From contig NZ_CM000955.1 of NCBI RefSeq assembly GCF_000159695.1, positions 501,543-565,542 on the forward strand: a stretch of DNA of 64,000 bases, given 5' to 3'. How positions within the stretch are numbered: the first letter of the stretch is position 1; every line of letters begins with the position of its first letter. This DNA is from Finegoldia magna ATCC 53516. Lineage in GTDB: Bacteria > Bacillota > Clostridia > Tissierellales > Peptoniphilaceae. Shown one piece after another: positions 17,616 through 26,408 of this stretch. Under the pieces are notes generated by a model. It did not search any database. It was not told where the DNA came from and saw only the letters and a list, made by a program, of their open reading frames with translations. The translations under genes and the position numbers were made by a program.

Positions 17616-18032
17616 ATGCTTGAGTTTTTGAAAAAAGGAGTTTTTAAGGGAACTGATGAGTTTTTGGAACAAAAGAGTAAATTGATTTTAAAAACTTCGG
17701 AAAAAACATTCGACTCTCCCCCTTTTGATAAGGTTATAGATGAGATAGACAAGATTTCAGAGGATGCGCTTAGAAATTACAAGGAAGTGAGATCTGGTAA
17801 GAAGACTTACTTTTTCTCGTTGGAATTTGTGGGTAAAAGTTTCATTCAAGCGACTTTTATTCCTGCAGCAGATGAATGTGTCTATCATATTGAATATATG
17901 AAGGATATCACTGATAATTTGGTGAAGTGTGTCGATGATGTGAGTGTCGAAGACACTAAGGATTTGTTCAAGGACTTTTATGATGAAAAGCCTTTGAGTG
18001 ATGATTTTGATTGGGAAGATATGAATATTTAA
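17616..18032 (+). CDS. Hypothetical 138-residue acidic protein
   Basis: The protein has a helical N-terminus (LEFLKKGVFKGTDEFLEQKSK), a central beta-rich section KKTYFFSLEFVGKSFIQATF and an acidic tail ending in DDFDWEDMNI. AAGGAGG at 17604-17610 fixes the start at 17616 instead of an upstream in-frame codon at 17592. It is followed after 9 bases, with another AAGGAGG, by a DUF3783 gene, so the two form an operon. No family is recognised. Confidence 0.7.
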   Translation: MLEFLKKGVFKGTDEFLEQKSKLILKTSEKTFDSPPFDKVIDEIDKISEDALRNYKEVRSGKKTYFFSLEFVGKSFIQATFIPAADECVYHIEYMKDITDNLVKCVDDVSVEDTKDLFKDFYDEKPLSDDFDWEDMNI

Positions 18033-18041
18033 GGAGGTTTT

Positions 18042-18581
18042 ATGGCTAGATCGATTTTAATTTACAATATGCCTGAAAATATTAAAGAATTTTTGAAGAT
18101 TGAATCTGAAAAACACGATTTTGAAATAATTGAATGTGACGATTCTGATTTGTGCACTAAAATATCTGTGCTTTTAAAAGAAGAAGACGGTGACAAAATT
18201 GAGTGTGCTGAAGAAGGTGTGGATATTAATTTTCTAATGATTAATAAGTTCAACAATCAAATTTTGAATAGATTTTTGAAGGATATGCAACGTGAAAATG
18301 TCTACATTCCAAACAAATGCGTGACAACTGAGCACAATATTAATTGGCCACTTAAACAACTTCTTTTGGAAAATAAAGAAGAACACGAAGTGATGATGAT
18401 TTACAAGGAACTTGCAGCTCTTAGGTCACAAGCTATCCAATTGTACAAAGAAAATGACGATGATGAACTTTACGAAACTATCACCGAAGTCACTGAGTAT
18501 ATGCAACCAAAAGAATTTGAAAAGGATGAACTTATCAGAAGATTCAACCACTTAAAATCAGTTATAGAAAGAATTGGCTAG
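18042..18581 (+). CDS. DUF3783 family protein
   Basis: This 179-residue protein begins ARSILIYNMPENIKEFLKIE and has the central conserved block LMINKFNNQILNRFLKDM followed by a threonine-rich section TTEHNINWPLKQLLLENKEEH, as in DUF3783 proteins of anaerobic Firmicutes. The C-terminal third is an acidic helical extension. The function is unknown. It follows the 138-residue acidic protein gene in an operon and ends at a clear terminator. Confidence 0.7.
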   Translation: MARSILIYNMPENIKEFLKIESEKHDFEIIECDDSDLCTKISVLLKEEDGDKIECAEEGVDINFLMINKFNNQILNRFLKDMQRENVYIPNKCVTTEHNINWPLKQLLLENKEEHEVMMIYKELAALRSQAIQLYKENDDDELYETITEVTEYMQPKEFEKDELIRRFNHLKSVIERIG

Positions 18582-18609
18582 ATTTATTTAACTCATAGTC
18601 AAAGTAACA

Positions 18610-18637
18610 AACCCTCATGCTGTGAGGGTTTTTTTAC
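18610..18637 (+). terminator. Terminator after the DUF3783 gene
   Basis: AACCCTCA (18610-18617) pairs with TGAGGGTT (18623-18630), followed by seven T residues. Confidence 0.85.
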
Positions 18638-18671
18638 GTATTAGAATTAGCAATAGCTAATTCTTTTTTAT

Positions 18672-18700
18672 TTGACAGGATATCTATAGTGTGTTACGAT
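18672..18700 (+). promoter_or_regulatory. Promoter of the ABC exporter operon
   Basis: TTGACA at 18672-18677 and TACGAT at 18695-18700 have a 17-base spacer. The first gene starts 33 bases downstream with a strong GAGGAGG ribosome site. Confidence 0.6.
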
Positions 18701-18732
18701 TATGATACAGTATGATACAAGAGGAGGTATTT

Positions 18733-19473
18733 ATGATTACTTTTGAGAATGTGACAAAAAAATACGACAGAAAAATTGCTTTGGACAATTTGAATCTTAC
18801 AATTAACAGCGGAGAAATCTTCGGTCTTATCGGCCATAACGGAGCTGGTAAATCAACTACGATAAAATCTTTGGTTGGTGTTATAAAACCTGAAGAAGGT
18901 ACTATCAAGATCGATGGCGTCGATGTAAGAGAAAATCCAATGGAAGCTAAGAAAAAAATCGGATACGTGTCTGACAGTCCTGATATGTTTTTGAAGATGA
19001 CTCCTTACGAATTTTGGAGATTTGTCGGAACGATTTATGAAATTGAAGAAAACAAATTCAACGCTACTTGCAAGATGCTTTCTGAAAAATTTGATTTGAC
19101 AGAATTTTTCCAACCTATCGAGTCTTTTTCACATGGTATGAGACAAAAAGTTTTCGTAATAGCTGCTCTATTATCTGATCCAGACGTGTGGGTATTGGAC
19201 GAGCCGTTGACTGGACTTGACCCACAAAGCTCTTACAATTTGAAAGAAATGATGAGAGAACACGCCAACAAAGGAAATACTGTTTTGTTCTCCACTCATA
19301 TTTTGGAAATTGCAGAAAAACTTTGCGACAGAATCGGAATTTTGCAAAAAGGAAAACTTATATTCTTGGGTACTGTTCAAGAATTAAAAGACTTGCATCC
19401 AAATCAATCCTTGGAAGAAATTTATCTTGAAATGATAAAATCACACGATGAGGTTCCAAATGAACAAGACTAA
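18733..19473 (+). CDS. ABC transporter ATP-binding protein
   Basis: This is a 246-residue ABC ATPase of the ABC-2 exporter type. Walker A GHNGAGKST lies at 34-42, the signature region reads FSHGMRQKVFV, and Walker B is VWVLDEP followed by STHILEIAEKLCDRI with the switch histidine. It pairs with the membrane protein whose start overlaps its end by 14 bases. Such pairs export peptides, drugs or other small molecules; no substrate clue is present. The GAGGAGG site supports the start at 18733; the frame extends upstream but has no ribosome site there. Confidence 0.92.
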   Translation: MITFENVTKKYDRKIALDNLNLTINSGEIFGLIGHNGAGKSTTIKSLVGVIKPEEGTIKIDGVDVRENPMEAKKKIGYVSDSPDMFLKMTPYEFWRFVGTIYEIEENKFNATCKMLSEKFDLTEFFQPIESFSHGMRQKVFVIAALLSDPDVWVLDEPLTGLDPQSSYNLKEMMREHANKGNTVLFSTHILEIAEKLCDRIGILQKGKLIFLGTVQELKDLHPNQSLEEIYLEMIKSHDEVPNEQD

Positions 19474-21034
19474 ATTAAAAGAATTGATGAAAATCGACTT
19501 GCTGAATATCAATCCTATGCTCACAGGCCAAATCAGACAGAAGACCAAGCCTGCGGATAACAAAAGTATTTACAAGAAAATTATCAGGCAATATATAATG
19601 TCCGCTGTGATGATGATTGTAATTTACGGCCTTATGTTCGGACTTATATTTGATTACAGCAAAGCACCTAAGATGTACGATTTGTTCGTATTTTACTTGG
19701 TGATTTTGGGAACTTTGCAAAACTTCATCAGCGTATTCAATCTGTTTTATGAAAACAAGGATTCGTTGAAGATGTCCTACTTCCCAATCAGCCAAAAGGA
19801 AATGTTCATATCCAAAACTTTCTTGACGATGTTAAGTTCATTGACAGTACTAAGTCCGATTTTGTTGTTGTCGATAAAATTTTTCATTGATTTCAAATTC
19901 AATATATTCTTGGCGATTTTGTACGGAATTTTGAATTTCGTAGTTTTATTTGTTTTTACAATAATTTTGAATATTGTCGTTGCAGAACTTTTGGTGAGAA
20001 CATCCGCATTGTACAAATTCAACACGCAAATAATGGTTGGACTTAATATCTTTATTCAAGTCGTTGCCGTAGTATTTGTGATTTTTATTCAAAACTCAAA
20101 CATCATGAAAAATGCCACAGGGCTTGGACCTATTTCAGGATTACTTCACAAACCAGTTTCGGCGATTATTTTTATCGCTATATTGGCAGTTGTTGAGATG
20201 ATTCTAGGGAAGGCAATCTTAGAGTTTGCATCTAAGAACTTGTACGAACACATGAGCGACATTCAAAACAGGAAAAATTCAGTTAGAAGAACAAAAGTTG
20301 ACAAAGAACCAAGCAATATCGGCAAAGAAATGTTCAAATACAACAAAATGCTTTTGAATGATGCTACAACTATCACATCTTGTATTTTATTCCCAGTAAT
20401 GTTTCCAATAATAATGACATTTACTAGCGCAACTAATATGAGAAGTGAAATTGGGACGAATTTTTCCGATTTGCAATCACTTGCAGTAGCACTTAGCATT
20501 TCATTTATGTACAGTGTGTTTATTGGACTATTTCCTATGAACCTACAATCGATAATAGTTTCATTAGACGGACAAAATCACGATTATTTGATGAGCCTAC
20601 CAATGAGCAAGAAAACTTATTTGAATGAAAAAGTAAAATTCTCATTTATAATAATGGGCGTGTTGTCTGCCCTTGCAATATTAGGATTTTCGATATTCTT
20701 CAGAGTAAAAGTTTATTTCATAATACTTGCAATCTTGTTGAATTTATTATCGATATTCGTATTTTGTAGATTCAAAGTCGCAGGAGACTACAAACACAAA
20801 TACGTGAATTGGTCGAGCATTTCAGATATAATGAACAGACAATCCAAATTCGCCTACGTTATTAAAATGATGGGACTTTCATTTTTGACAATAGCAATAT
20901 TCTCATTTGTAATGTTTAGCATACAATCAGCTCCTATTAAATGGATTCTTATGGGAATATTAATTCCATGGGCATTAATATTAGTAGGAATTGAACTTTA
21001 CAATCAAATCAGTTTTTGGAGAAAAATAAAATAG
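19460..21034 (+). CDS. ABC exporter permease, ABC-2 like
   Basis: This 524-residue membrane protein has about twelve hydrophobic segments grouped as two halves joined by a basic stretch near 280 (RKNSVRRTKVDKEPSNIGKEM). Membrane proteins of this length and layout occur next to ABC-2 type ATPases in Firmicutes. It overlaps the ATPase gene, and GATGAGG precedes the ATG at 19460. It probably dimerises with the ATPase to form an exporter. A bidirectional terminator follows. Confidence 0.8.
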   Translation: MNKTKLKELMKIDLLNINPMLTGQIRQKTKPADNKSIYKKIIRQYIMSAVMMIVIYGLMFGLIFDYSKAPKMYDLFVFYLVILGTLQNFISVFNLFYENKDSLKMSYFPISQKEMFISKTFLTMLSSLTVLSPILLLSIKFFIDFKFNIFLAILYGILNFVVLFVFTIILNIVVAELLVRTSALYKFNTQIMVGLNIFIQVVAVVFVIFIQNSNIMKNATGLGPISGLLHKPVSAIIFIAILAVVEMILGKAILEFASKNLYEHMSDIQNRKNSVRRTKVDKEPSNIGKEMFKYNKMLLNDATTITSCILFPVMFPIIMTFTSATNMRSEIGTNFSDLQSLAVALSISFMYSVFIGLFPMNLQSIIVSLDGQNHDYLMSLPMSKKTYLNEKVKFSFIIMGVLSALAILGFSIFFRVKVYFIILAILLNLLSIFVFCRFKVAGDYKHKYVNWSSISDIMNRQSKFAYVIKMMGLSFLTIAIFSFVMFSIQSAPIKWILMGILIPWALILVGIELYNQISFWRKIK

Positions 21035-21038
21035 ACTC

Positions 21039-21077
21039 AAAAAATCATCCTCTTTTTAAATTTGAGGATGATTTTTT
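21039..21077. terminator. Bidirectional terminator between the permease gene and gldA
   Basis: AAAAATCATCCTC pairs with GAGGATGATTTTT. The arms carry A and T runs on both sides, so it can end transcription from both convergent genes. Confidence 0.85.
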
Positions 21078-21093
21078 AGTGTGCTATTTATTT

Positions 21094-22194
21094 CTAGAAT
21101 CTTTTGTGTTCTTCGTAGTATCTTGTACCCAAAACATCAGCTGTCAATACGAAATCTCTTAATCTTTCTGGATTGATTTCTCCAACTACGTTGTGAATAG
21201 TTTCTCCTTCAACACAGGCTTTTTCGCAACCTACCATAATATTTTCGGCTTTTATATTCATATCATTCAAAGTGATTGGAAGTCCAACTTTGTAGCAGAA
21301 ATCCATTACCTTCATCAACTCATCTTTTGGAGCTGATTCCATCAACAATTGCACAATCGTACCAAAAGCTACGATTTCTCCGTGCATTGCAGAAACGCCT
21401 TCTATTTCAGTAAATCCGTTGTAGATAGAATGTGCCGCTGCAAGTCCGCCATTGTCTGCCCCAACACCACTTAGATAAGTTGCTGCTTCAATAACTTTTT
21501 CAACAGATTCGTTCAACAAATGATTTTCCACAGATTTCTTGGCGATTTCTCCATGTTCAAACAAAATCTCATTGCACAATTTACAAAGAGCCATCGCTGA
21601 TTCACTAATTCCACCATTTTCAAGTGAAGGCGCATCAACTTTTTTGCAACTTCTAGCTTCGTAGTAAGTTCCCAAAGCATCTCCCATTCCTGCAACCAAA
21701 AATCTAACAGGAGCGTTGGCAATTATTGTAGTATCCACGATTACCATGTTAGGATTATCTGGATAGAAAATATATCTGTCAAATGTGTGATCGTCATTGT
21801 AAATAACTGAAAGTCCAGTACATGGAGCGTCAGTCGCTACAACTGTAGGAACTACCAAAACTGGTTTGTTTTCATAAAACGCCGTAGCCTTTGCAGTATC
21901 AATAGCAGATCCTCCACCAATTCCAACAACCGCATCGATTTTTTCATCAACGACGATTTTTCTCATTCTCTCGATTTCTCCATTAGAAGAAATTCCAGAG
22001 AAAATTTCATATTTTCTGAAAGCGTCAGTTCCTTCAAAACTTTTTTCTATTTTTTCTTGGCAATCATTCAATCCTCTTTTTGAAGATACGAACAAAAACC
22101 TGTTTCCATAATCTCTTGCATATTTGGCAAATTCGTTCAAAGCGTCTTTGCCTTGAACGTATTTTTGAGGTGTTCTAATTAATTTTAGCATCAT
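21094..22194 (-). CDS. gldA: Glycerol dehydrogenase, iron-containing alcohol dehydrogenase family
   Basis: This 366-residue enzyme belongs to the glycerol dehydrogenase branch of the zinc/iron alcohol dehydrogenases and would convert glycerol to dihydroxyacetone with NAD. The NAD motif VGIGGGSAIDTAKA lies near 91-104, followed by VPTVVATDAPCTGLSVIY. Metal ligands fit MGDALGTYYEA (Asp), AAHSIYNGF and SAMHGEIVAFG (His). Two ATG codons at 22194 and 22191 are both possible; the second has the better distance from GGAG. The gene stands alone beside the IS element. Confidence 0.9.
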   Translation of the reverse strand: MMLKLIRTPQKYVQGKDALNEFAKYARDYGNRFLFVSSKRGLNDCQEKIEKSFEGTDAFRKYEIFSGISSNGEIERMRKIVVDEKIDAVVGIGGGSAIDTAKATAFYENKPVLVVPTVVATDAPCTGLSVIYNDDHTFDRYIFYPDNPNMVIVDTTIIANAPVRFLVAGMGDALGTYYEARSCKKVDAPSLENGGISESAMALCKLCNEILFEHGEIAKKSVENHLLNESVEKVIEAATYLSGVGADNGGLAAAHSIYNGFTEIEGVSAMHGEIVAFGTIVQLLMESAPKDELMKVMDFCYKVGLPITLNDMNIKAENIMVGCEKACVEGETIHNVVGEINPERLRDFVLTADVLGTRYYEEHKRF

Positions 22195-22351
22195 ATTCTC
22201 CTTTCGTGATTTTGATAAACAAGGTTATTTATTTAACATTTATGTCCAAATAACCTCTAAAATATTTATACCCAAATAGAAAAAACAAAAACAGCGACAA
22301 ACTTTTGATATGTACCCTCTTTACTGGACATCCAGTAAGGAGGGTATTTTT

Positions 22352-22918
22352 ATGAAATATAGTTATGAATTTAAAAGAGAATGTGTGCAGTTGTATAGAG
22401 AAGGTAAATGGCCTAATACACCTGAAGGAGTTAAAGAAAAGAGATTTCATGACACAATTAAAGAATGGTTTAAGTTAGAAGAAAAGCATGGTCCAGAAAT
22501 TTTAAAACATGGAAATAATATCGAGTGGACAACTGATGAAAAGCTAGAAGTGGTCAGCAAAGTATTAGCTGGAAACACAATAGGTTCTGTAGCAATTGAA
22601 ATCGGAATTAATCGTGGACAACTTTATTCATGGGTTAACAAGTATAAAAATTATGGATATAATGGTCTTGTAAATAGAAAGAGAGGTTGTAAATCTAAAA
22701 ATACAAGCATGAAAAAGAAAAATATCCATAAGCCAAGGAAACTTAATGAATCTGAAAGAGAAGAGCTCATAAGACTTAGAGCGGAAAATGAATATATAAA
22801 AGCAGAAAACGAAATAATAAAAAAAGAGATCGCCTTGAGAGAAGAACGTTACGCTGCGCAACTCAAGGCGAAAAAGCAGCGATTGTCAAAGAACTTAAAG
22901 AAAAAGGATACAGACTAA
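22352..22918 (+). CDS. IS3-family transposase OrfA
   Basis: This 188-residue protein opens with a helix-turn-helix (YSYEFKRECVQLYREGKWP) and has a second HTH region IGSVAIEIGINRGQLYSWVN near 86-105. A leucine-zipper-like helix follows (LRAENEYIKAENEIIKKEIA). It binds the element ends. AAGGAGG precedes the ATG at 22352. The open frame extends to 22310 but that part is in the inverted repeat. The OrfB frame continues upstream of its own first ATG and overlaps the end of OrfA. Confidence 0.88.
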   Translation: MKYSYEFKRECVQLYREGKWPNTPEGVKEKRFHDTIKEWFKLEEKHGPEILKHGNNIEWTTDEKLEVVSKVLAGNTIGSVAIEIGINRGQLYSWVNKYKNYGYNGLVNRKRGCKSKNTSMKKKNIHKPRKLNESEREELIRLRAENEYIKAENEIIKKEIALREERYAAQLKAKKQRLSKNLKKKDTD

Positions 22919-22941
22919 ACTATCTTTTAATAGCGATTGAT

Positions 22942-23736
22942 TTGCCAAAATCAACATACTACTTTGAACTGAATAAAGTGGATAAGATAAAAGTTAAGAA
23001 TCGCCCTATCGCAGATAAAATAACCGAAATATTTAACTTGCACAAAGGAAGATATGGTGTAAGAAGAGTGTATATGGAGTTAATAAATCAAGGGTATGTA
23101 ATAAATCATAAAAAAGTTCAAAAGATCATGCATGAGCTAAAACTATTTGGGAAAAGGTCTAAAGAGAAATATCACTCATATAAGGGAAAGATAGGTAAAG
23201 TTGCAGATAATATCATCAATAGAGAGTTCAAAGCAGACAGACCTTTACAAAAATGGACCACGGATGTATCTGAATTTAAATTTTCTTGGGGTAAATGCTA
23301 CATATCTCCAATACTTGATATGTATAGCAATGAGATTATCTCATATGACTTATCTCTAAGTCCTAATTTAAAACAAATATCGAATATGTTAAGAAAAGCA
23401 TTTAGCAAATTTCCAAAATTAAATAACTTGATACTACACTCAGATCAAGGTTGGCAATACCAACATAAATATTATGTTAATGAACTAAAAAAACATGGTA
23501 TAAGACAATCAATGTCAAGAAAAGGGAATTGTTACGATAATTCTATTATGGAAACATTCTTTGGAAGATTAAAAAATGAAGTTTATTATGGCTGTGAAAA
23601 GAGCTATAGCTCCTATGAAGAATTTTCTAAAGCAATAGAAGAATACATCTATTATTACAATAACGAAAGAATTCAATCAAAAACAAAATGGATGCCACCT
23701 ACAAAATATAGGTTAGCATCCACTACAACTAATTAA
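22942..23736 (+). CDS. IS3-family transposase OrfB (DDE catalytic subunit)
   Basis: This protein carries the rve-type DDE integrase core. WTTDVSEF provides the first Asp, ILHSDQGWQY the second, and METFFGRLKNE the Glu, with the YYNNERIQSKTKWMPPTKYR ending typical of IS3 OrfB. An HTH_21-like region (HKGRYGVRRVYMELINQG) precedes the core. The in-frame sequence extends upstream to about 22870 (IVKELKEKGYRLNYLL), so a minus-one frameshift from OrfA probably yields the true OrfAB transposase. The frame is intact. Confidence 0.9.
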   Translation: MPKSTYYFELNKVDKIKVKNRPIADKITEIFNLHKGRYGVRRVYMELINQGYVINHKKVQKIMHELKLFGKRSKEKYHSYKGKIGKVADNIINREFKADRPLQKWTTDVSEFKFSWGKCYISPILDMYSNEIISYDLSLSPNLKQISNMLRKAFSKFPKLNNLILHSDQGWQYQHKYYVNELKKHGIRQSMSRKGNCYDNSIMETFFGRLKNEVYYGCEKSYSSYEEFSKAIEEYIYYYNNERIQSKTKWMPPTKYRLASTTTN

Positions 23737-23799
23737 TTAAATATTGTGTCCAGTTTTATGGGTACACATCACTTTTCTCGTTCATCGCTATTTGTTAAT

Positions 23800-24801
23800 T
23801 TATTTTGGTTGAATGTAGTCTACTAAGAAAAGTTTTTCTGTTCCATCACTTGTAACTCTTACAACTACATCTTCTTGATCTTTATCATTGTATTGTCTAG
23901 TTAATATGATGTCTCCTTTTTTAAAGCTAAAATTATACGGAAAGTATTGATTGTAACCTGTTGTCGTAAAATTTTTGAAGTATTCCGTATCTTTAATTCG
24001 GTATAATTTTTCGTGAGAATATCGAGAGTACTTGTGGCTTATAATTCCATAATAATCCGCTTCAAATTCTCTTCCATTGTATGTGATTTTTTCTGTTGAG
24101 ATTGGTTTAAGGTTTTTACTTTTCAACAAATTAACTATGTGAAGATTTTTAATTTTATCTTGTATAATCTTCGTCATATAATCGTTAACATAACCTACCC
24201 CGTCTATATGTGCCAATCCAAAAAATCCAATAACATCTCCTTTTGTCCTATTATATGTATCCATAAAATTTTCAGCCATCATTTTATCTCTGTACTCACT
24301 AGCTTTTAAATGATCAACTTTTTCTTTGCCATAGAAATTCTTGCCTTGTTCTATCGCCCTCTCAGTAAGTTCGATGTCTTCTTTGTCGCCCTTTTCTTTT
24401 GCTAATTTTAGGTAATCCTTACCTATGCTATCATAAGCATGTCCCACATCGACACCGTAGAATATAATATCATTCATTTCTTTCTTAATAGTTTTATAAA
24501 ATTCAATATTGTAATCATAATCATAATTTCCGTATTTTTTAAAAAAATCAAACATTTTGTTTAAATACTCATCATTGTCTGATTTCATCCACAAATTAAG
24601 ATATTGTGCACAATAATGAGGAGACTCTAGAAAATAATTCCTGCCACCTTTTTTGTAGTAATCTCTCAAAATGTTTAACTCTTCGTTATAAATAGGTTTT
24701 ATATCGTGATCTTCTCCATACAAATACACTTCTCTTTTTCCAATGCTGCATGAGCACAACATTAAAAGCACCATTACAATTGCAAATATTTTCTTTTTCA
24801 T
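23800..24801 (-). CDS. Lipoprotein with a TraB/EreA-like GEDHD motif
   Basis: A signal peptide with lipobox LMLC or LCSC places the lipidated cysteine at 16 or 18. The mature part starts with YLYGEDHDIKPIYNEEL (GEDHD at 29-33) and has NYFLESPHYC with Glu59, plus FFGLAHIDG further on. The order of a GExH motif, an acidic residue and a late GxxH resembles erythromycin-esterase and TraB-type metal-dependent hydrolases. I propose that fold with low certainty. AGGAGG precedes the ATG. It is a single gene with the protein anchored outside the membrane. Confidence 0.6.
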   Translation of the reverse strand: MKKKIFAIVMVLLMLCSCSIGKREVYLYGEDHDIKPIYNEELNILRDYYKKGGRNYFLESPHYCAQYLNLWMKSDNDEYLNKMFDFFKKYGNYDYDYNIEFYKTIKKEMNDIIFYGVDVGHAYDSIGKDYLKLAKEKGDKEDIELTERAIEQGKNFYGKEKVDHLKASEYRDKMMAENFMDTYNRTKGDVIGFFGLAHIDGVGYVNDYMTKIIQDKIKNLHIVNLLKSKNLKPISTEKITYNGREFEADYYGIISHKYSRYSHEKLYRIKDTEYFKNFTTTGYNQYFPYNFSFKKGDIILTRQYNDKDQEDVVVRVTSDGTEKLFLVDYIQPK

Positions 24802-24842
24802 AAATTCCTCCTGCTTGCTTATACATCCATTTTATCACAAAA

Positions 24843-24883
24843 CAAAAAATCTCCTCAGCAAATTTTGTTTGCCGAAGAGATTT
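24843..24883 (-). terminator. Terminator of the cysK-cysE operon
   Basis: AAATCTC and GAGATTT with an inner GCAAA / TTTGC stem form a long hairpin. A run of six A on the plus strand gives the U tract for minus-strand transcripts. Confidence 0.75.
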
Positions 24884-24892
24884 GTATTCATA

Positions 24893-25417
24893 TTAATGGT
24901 GTCTTATTATTTTTGCAGGCATTCCAACTGCTGTGCAATCACTTGGAACATCACTCAAAACAACTGCACCTGCGCCGATTTTCGCACGATCTCCAATTTT
25001 AATCGGCCCTAAAACAGTCGCTCCAGTTCCAATTACAACATTATCACCTACAATCGGATGACGTTGGTGCTCCTTTTCGTTGCCAGTACCACCAAGCGTT
25101 ACATTATGGTAGAAGTGGCAATTATCACCAACAATCGCAGTCTCACCAATCACAACTGCCATCGCATGATCTATGAACAGATTCTTGCCGATTGTCGCTC
25201 CTGGATGAATTTCAATTCCTGTTTTGCGCCTCGCTCTTTGTGAGAAAAACCTCGCTAGAGTTGTGTGCTTTTTTCTGTAAAAATAATTTGCAATTCTGTG
25301 ATAAATCAATGCCCTCACGATTGGATACATAAATATCGCTTCAAATTTCGTGCGACATGCAGGATCTTCTTGTAAAATAAAATCACCGTATTCAGATAAT
25401 CTTTTAATTAGCCTCAT
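24893..25417 (-). CDS. cysE: Serine O-acetyltransferase
   Basis: This enzyme acetylates serine with acetyl-CoA to form the substrate for cysteine synthase. At 174 residues it is the short form found in many Firmicutes. The left-handed beta-helix has [23 protein letters not shown] and [22 protein letters not shown], with the catalytic Asp-His pair. It ends KIIRHH and lacks the usual longer tail with terminal Ile that binds cysteine synthase. The start overlaps the cysK stop by 14 bases. The pair makes cysteine from serine and sulfide. Confidence 0.93.
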   Translation of the reverse strand: MRLIKRLSEYGDFILQEDPACRTKFEAIFMYPIVRALIYHRIANYFYRKKHTTLARFFSQRARRKTGIEIHPGATIGKNLFIDHAMAVVIGETAIVGDNCHFYHNVTLGGTGNEKEHQRHPIVGDNVVIGTGATVLGPIKIGDRAKIGAGAVVLSDVPSDCTAVGMPAKIIRHH

Positions 25418-26300
25418 TTTTAAATAATTCAGTCGACAAGTACCTTTCTCCAGTGTCTGGAAGAACAGTAACTATCGGACCATCAACTTTCTCTAACATT
25501 TTTAAAGCGCCAAATACATTTGCGCCCGAAGAAATCCCCACCAAAAGTCCTTCTTCTTTTGCAAGTCTCCTTGCCATATCCAAAGCATCGTCACCCTTAA
25601 CAGTGATTACTTCGTCTAACATATCCCTATCCAAAATTTCTGGAACAAAGTTTGCTCCAATTCCTTGGATTTTGTGTCCACCAGCCTTTCCAGTGCTCAA
25701 CAACGCTGATTCTTCTGGTTCAATTGCCCATACAGCTACATTTTCATTCTTTTCCTTTAAGAAATGACCAACACCTGTTACAGTTCCACCTGTTCCTACA
25801 CCAGCAATAAATCCTTTAACTTCTGGCAATTCGGAATAGATTTCAGGACCTGTGTATTTTTCGTGAGCCAAAGTATTATAAGGATTTGCAAATTGATTTA
25901 GCATAAAATATTCGCCAGTAGCTTCCAATTCCTTCGCCTTATCAACAGCTGTTTGCATACCACCTTCGCCAGTCAAAATAATTGTAGCACCATAAGCTTG
26001 CATCAATTTGCGTCTTTCGATAGACATCGATTCTGGCATCACAATTGTAACATCGTATCCAAGATTTTGACCAATCATTGCAATAGCAATACCAGTATTA
26101 CCACTTGTTGGTTCAACAATCTTCATTCCTGGTTTTAATGAGCCATCATCAATAGCTCCTCTAATCATTTCAAGAGCTGCTCTGTCCTTGATTGAACCAG
26201 TTGCATTTTCCTTTTCAACCTTAACATAAATGTTTCCATTTCCTATGTTTTTCAATCTAACAAGTCTTGTATCTCCAATAGTATCTAAAATATTTTTCAT
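25404..26300 (-). CDS. cysK: Cysteine synthase A
   Basis: This PLP enzyme forms cysteine from O-acetylserine and sulfide. The Schiff-base lysine is in [11 protein letters not shown], the PLP phosphate loop is [11 protein letters not shown], and substrate binding uses EPTSGNTG. The 298-residue length is standard. The frame is open to 26321, but AAAGGAG sits just upstream of the ATG at 26300, so that start is used. It is the first gene of the pair with cysE, divergent from a Crp/Fnr-type regulator whose promoter region is shared. Confidence 0.95.
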   Translation of the reverse strand: MKNILDTIGDTRLVRLKNIGNGNIYVKVEKENATGSIKDRAALEMIRGAIDDGSLKPGMKIVEPTSGNTGIAIAMIGQNLGYDVTIVMPESMSIERRKLMQAYGATIILTGEGGMQTAVDKAKELEATGEYFMLNQFANPYNTLAHEKYTGPEIYSELPEVKGFIAGVGTGGTVTGVGHFLKEKNENVAVWAIEPEESALLSTGKAGGHKIQGIGANFVPEILDRDMLDEVITVKGDDALDMARRLAKEEGLLVGISSGANVFGALKMLEKVDGPIVTVLPDTGERYLSTELFKNEAN

Positions 26301-26381
26301 TTTTCTCTCCTTTGTTTCCATATATCATAAACCACATTTGATTTTATGTCTATAGTTTAATATAATTTAATAAAAAAGTAC

Positions 26382-26395
26382 GTTGTTATAACAAC
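26382..26395. promoter_or_regulatory. Perfect palindrome between cysK and the Crp/Fnr-type gene
   Basis: GTTGTTATAACAAC is a perfect 14-bp palindrome 13 bases before the regulator start codon, in the divergent intergenic region. It is a plausible operator for the adjacent regulator, suggesting autoregulation. TATAAT-like sequences lie at 26355-26375. Confidence 0.5.
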
Positions 26396-26408
26396 ACAAG
26401 AGGTAGAA

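Larger units (their letters stand above)
22311..23766 (+). mobile_element. Complete IS3-family insertion sequence
   Basis: The element is bounded by inverted repeats beginning TGTACCC. The left end TGTACCCTCTTTACTGGACA and the right end (reverse complement TGTACCCATAAAACTGGACA) match at 16 of 20 positions. It holds orfA and orfB in the IS3 arrangement and is about 1456 bp long. I see no convincing target duplication: ATA flanks the left end and CAT the right. It lies between gldA and a lipoprotein gene, both transcribed on the minus strand. Confidence 0.88.

Noticed and set aside
22308..23769. Target-site duplication of the IS3 element
   Set aside because: The three bases on the left (ATA) and right (CAT) do not match, and extending the ends by a few bases gives no clean duplication either.
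22280..23800. IS3 element splitting a terminator hairpin (AGCGA left, TCGCT right)
   Set aside because: Only about five bases pair after removing the element, which is too little to claim a disrupted hairpin.
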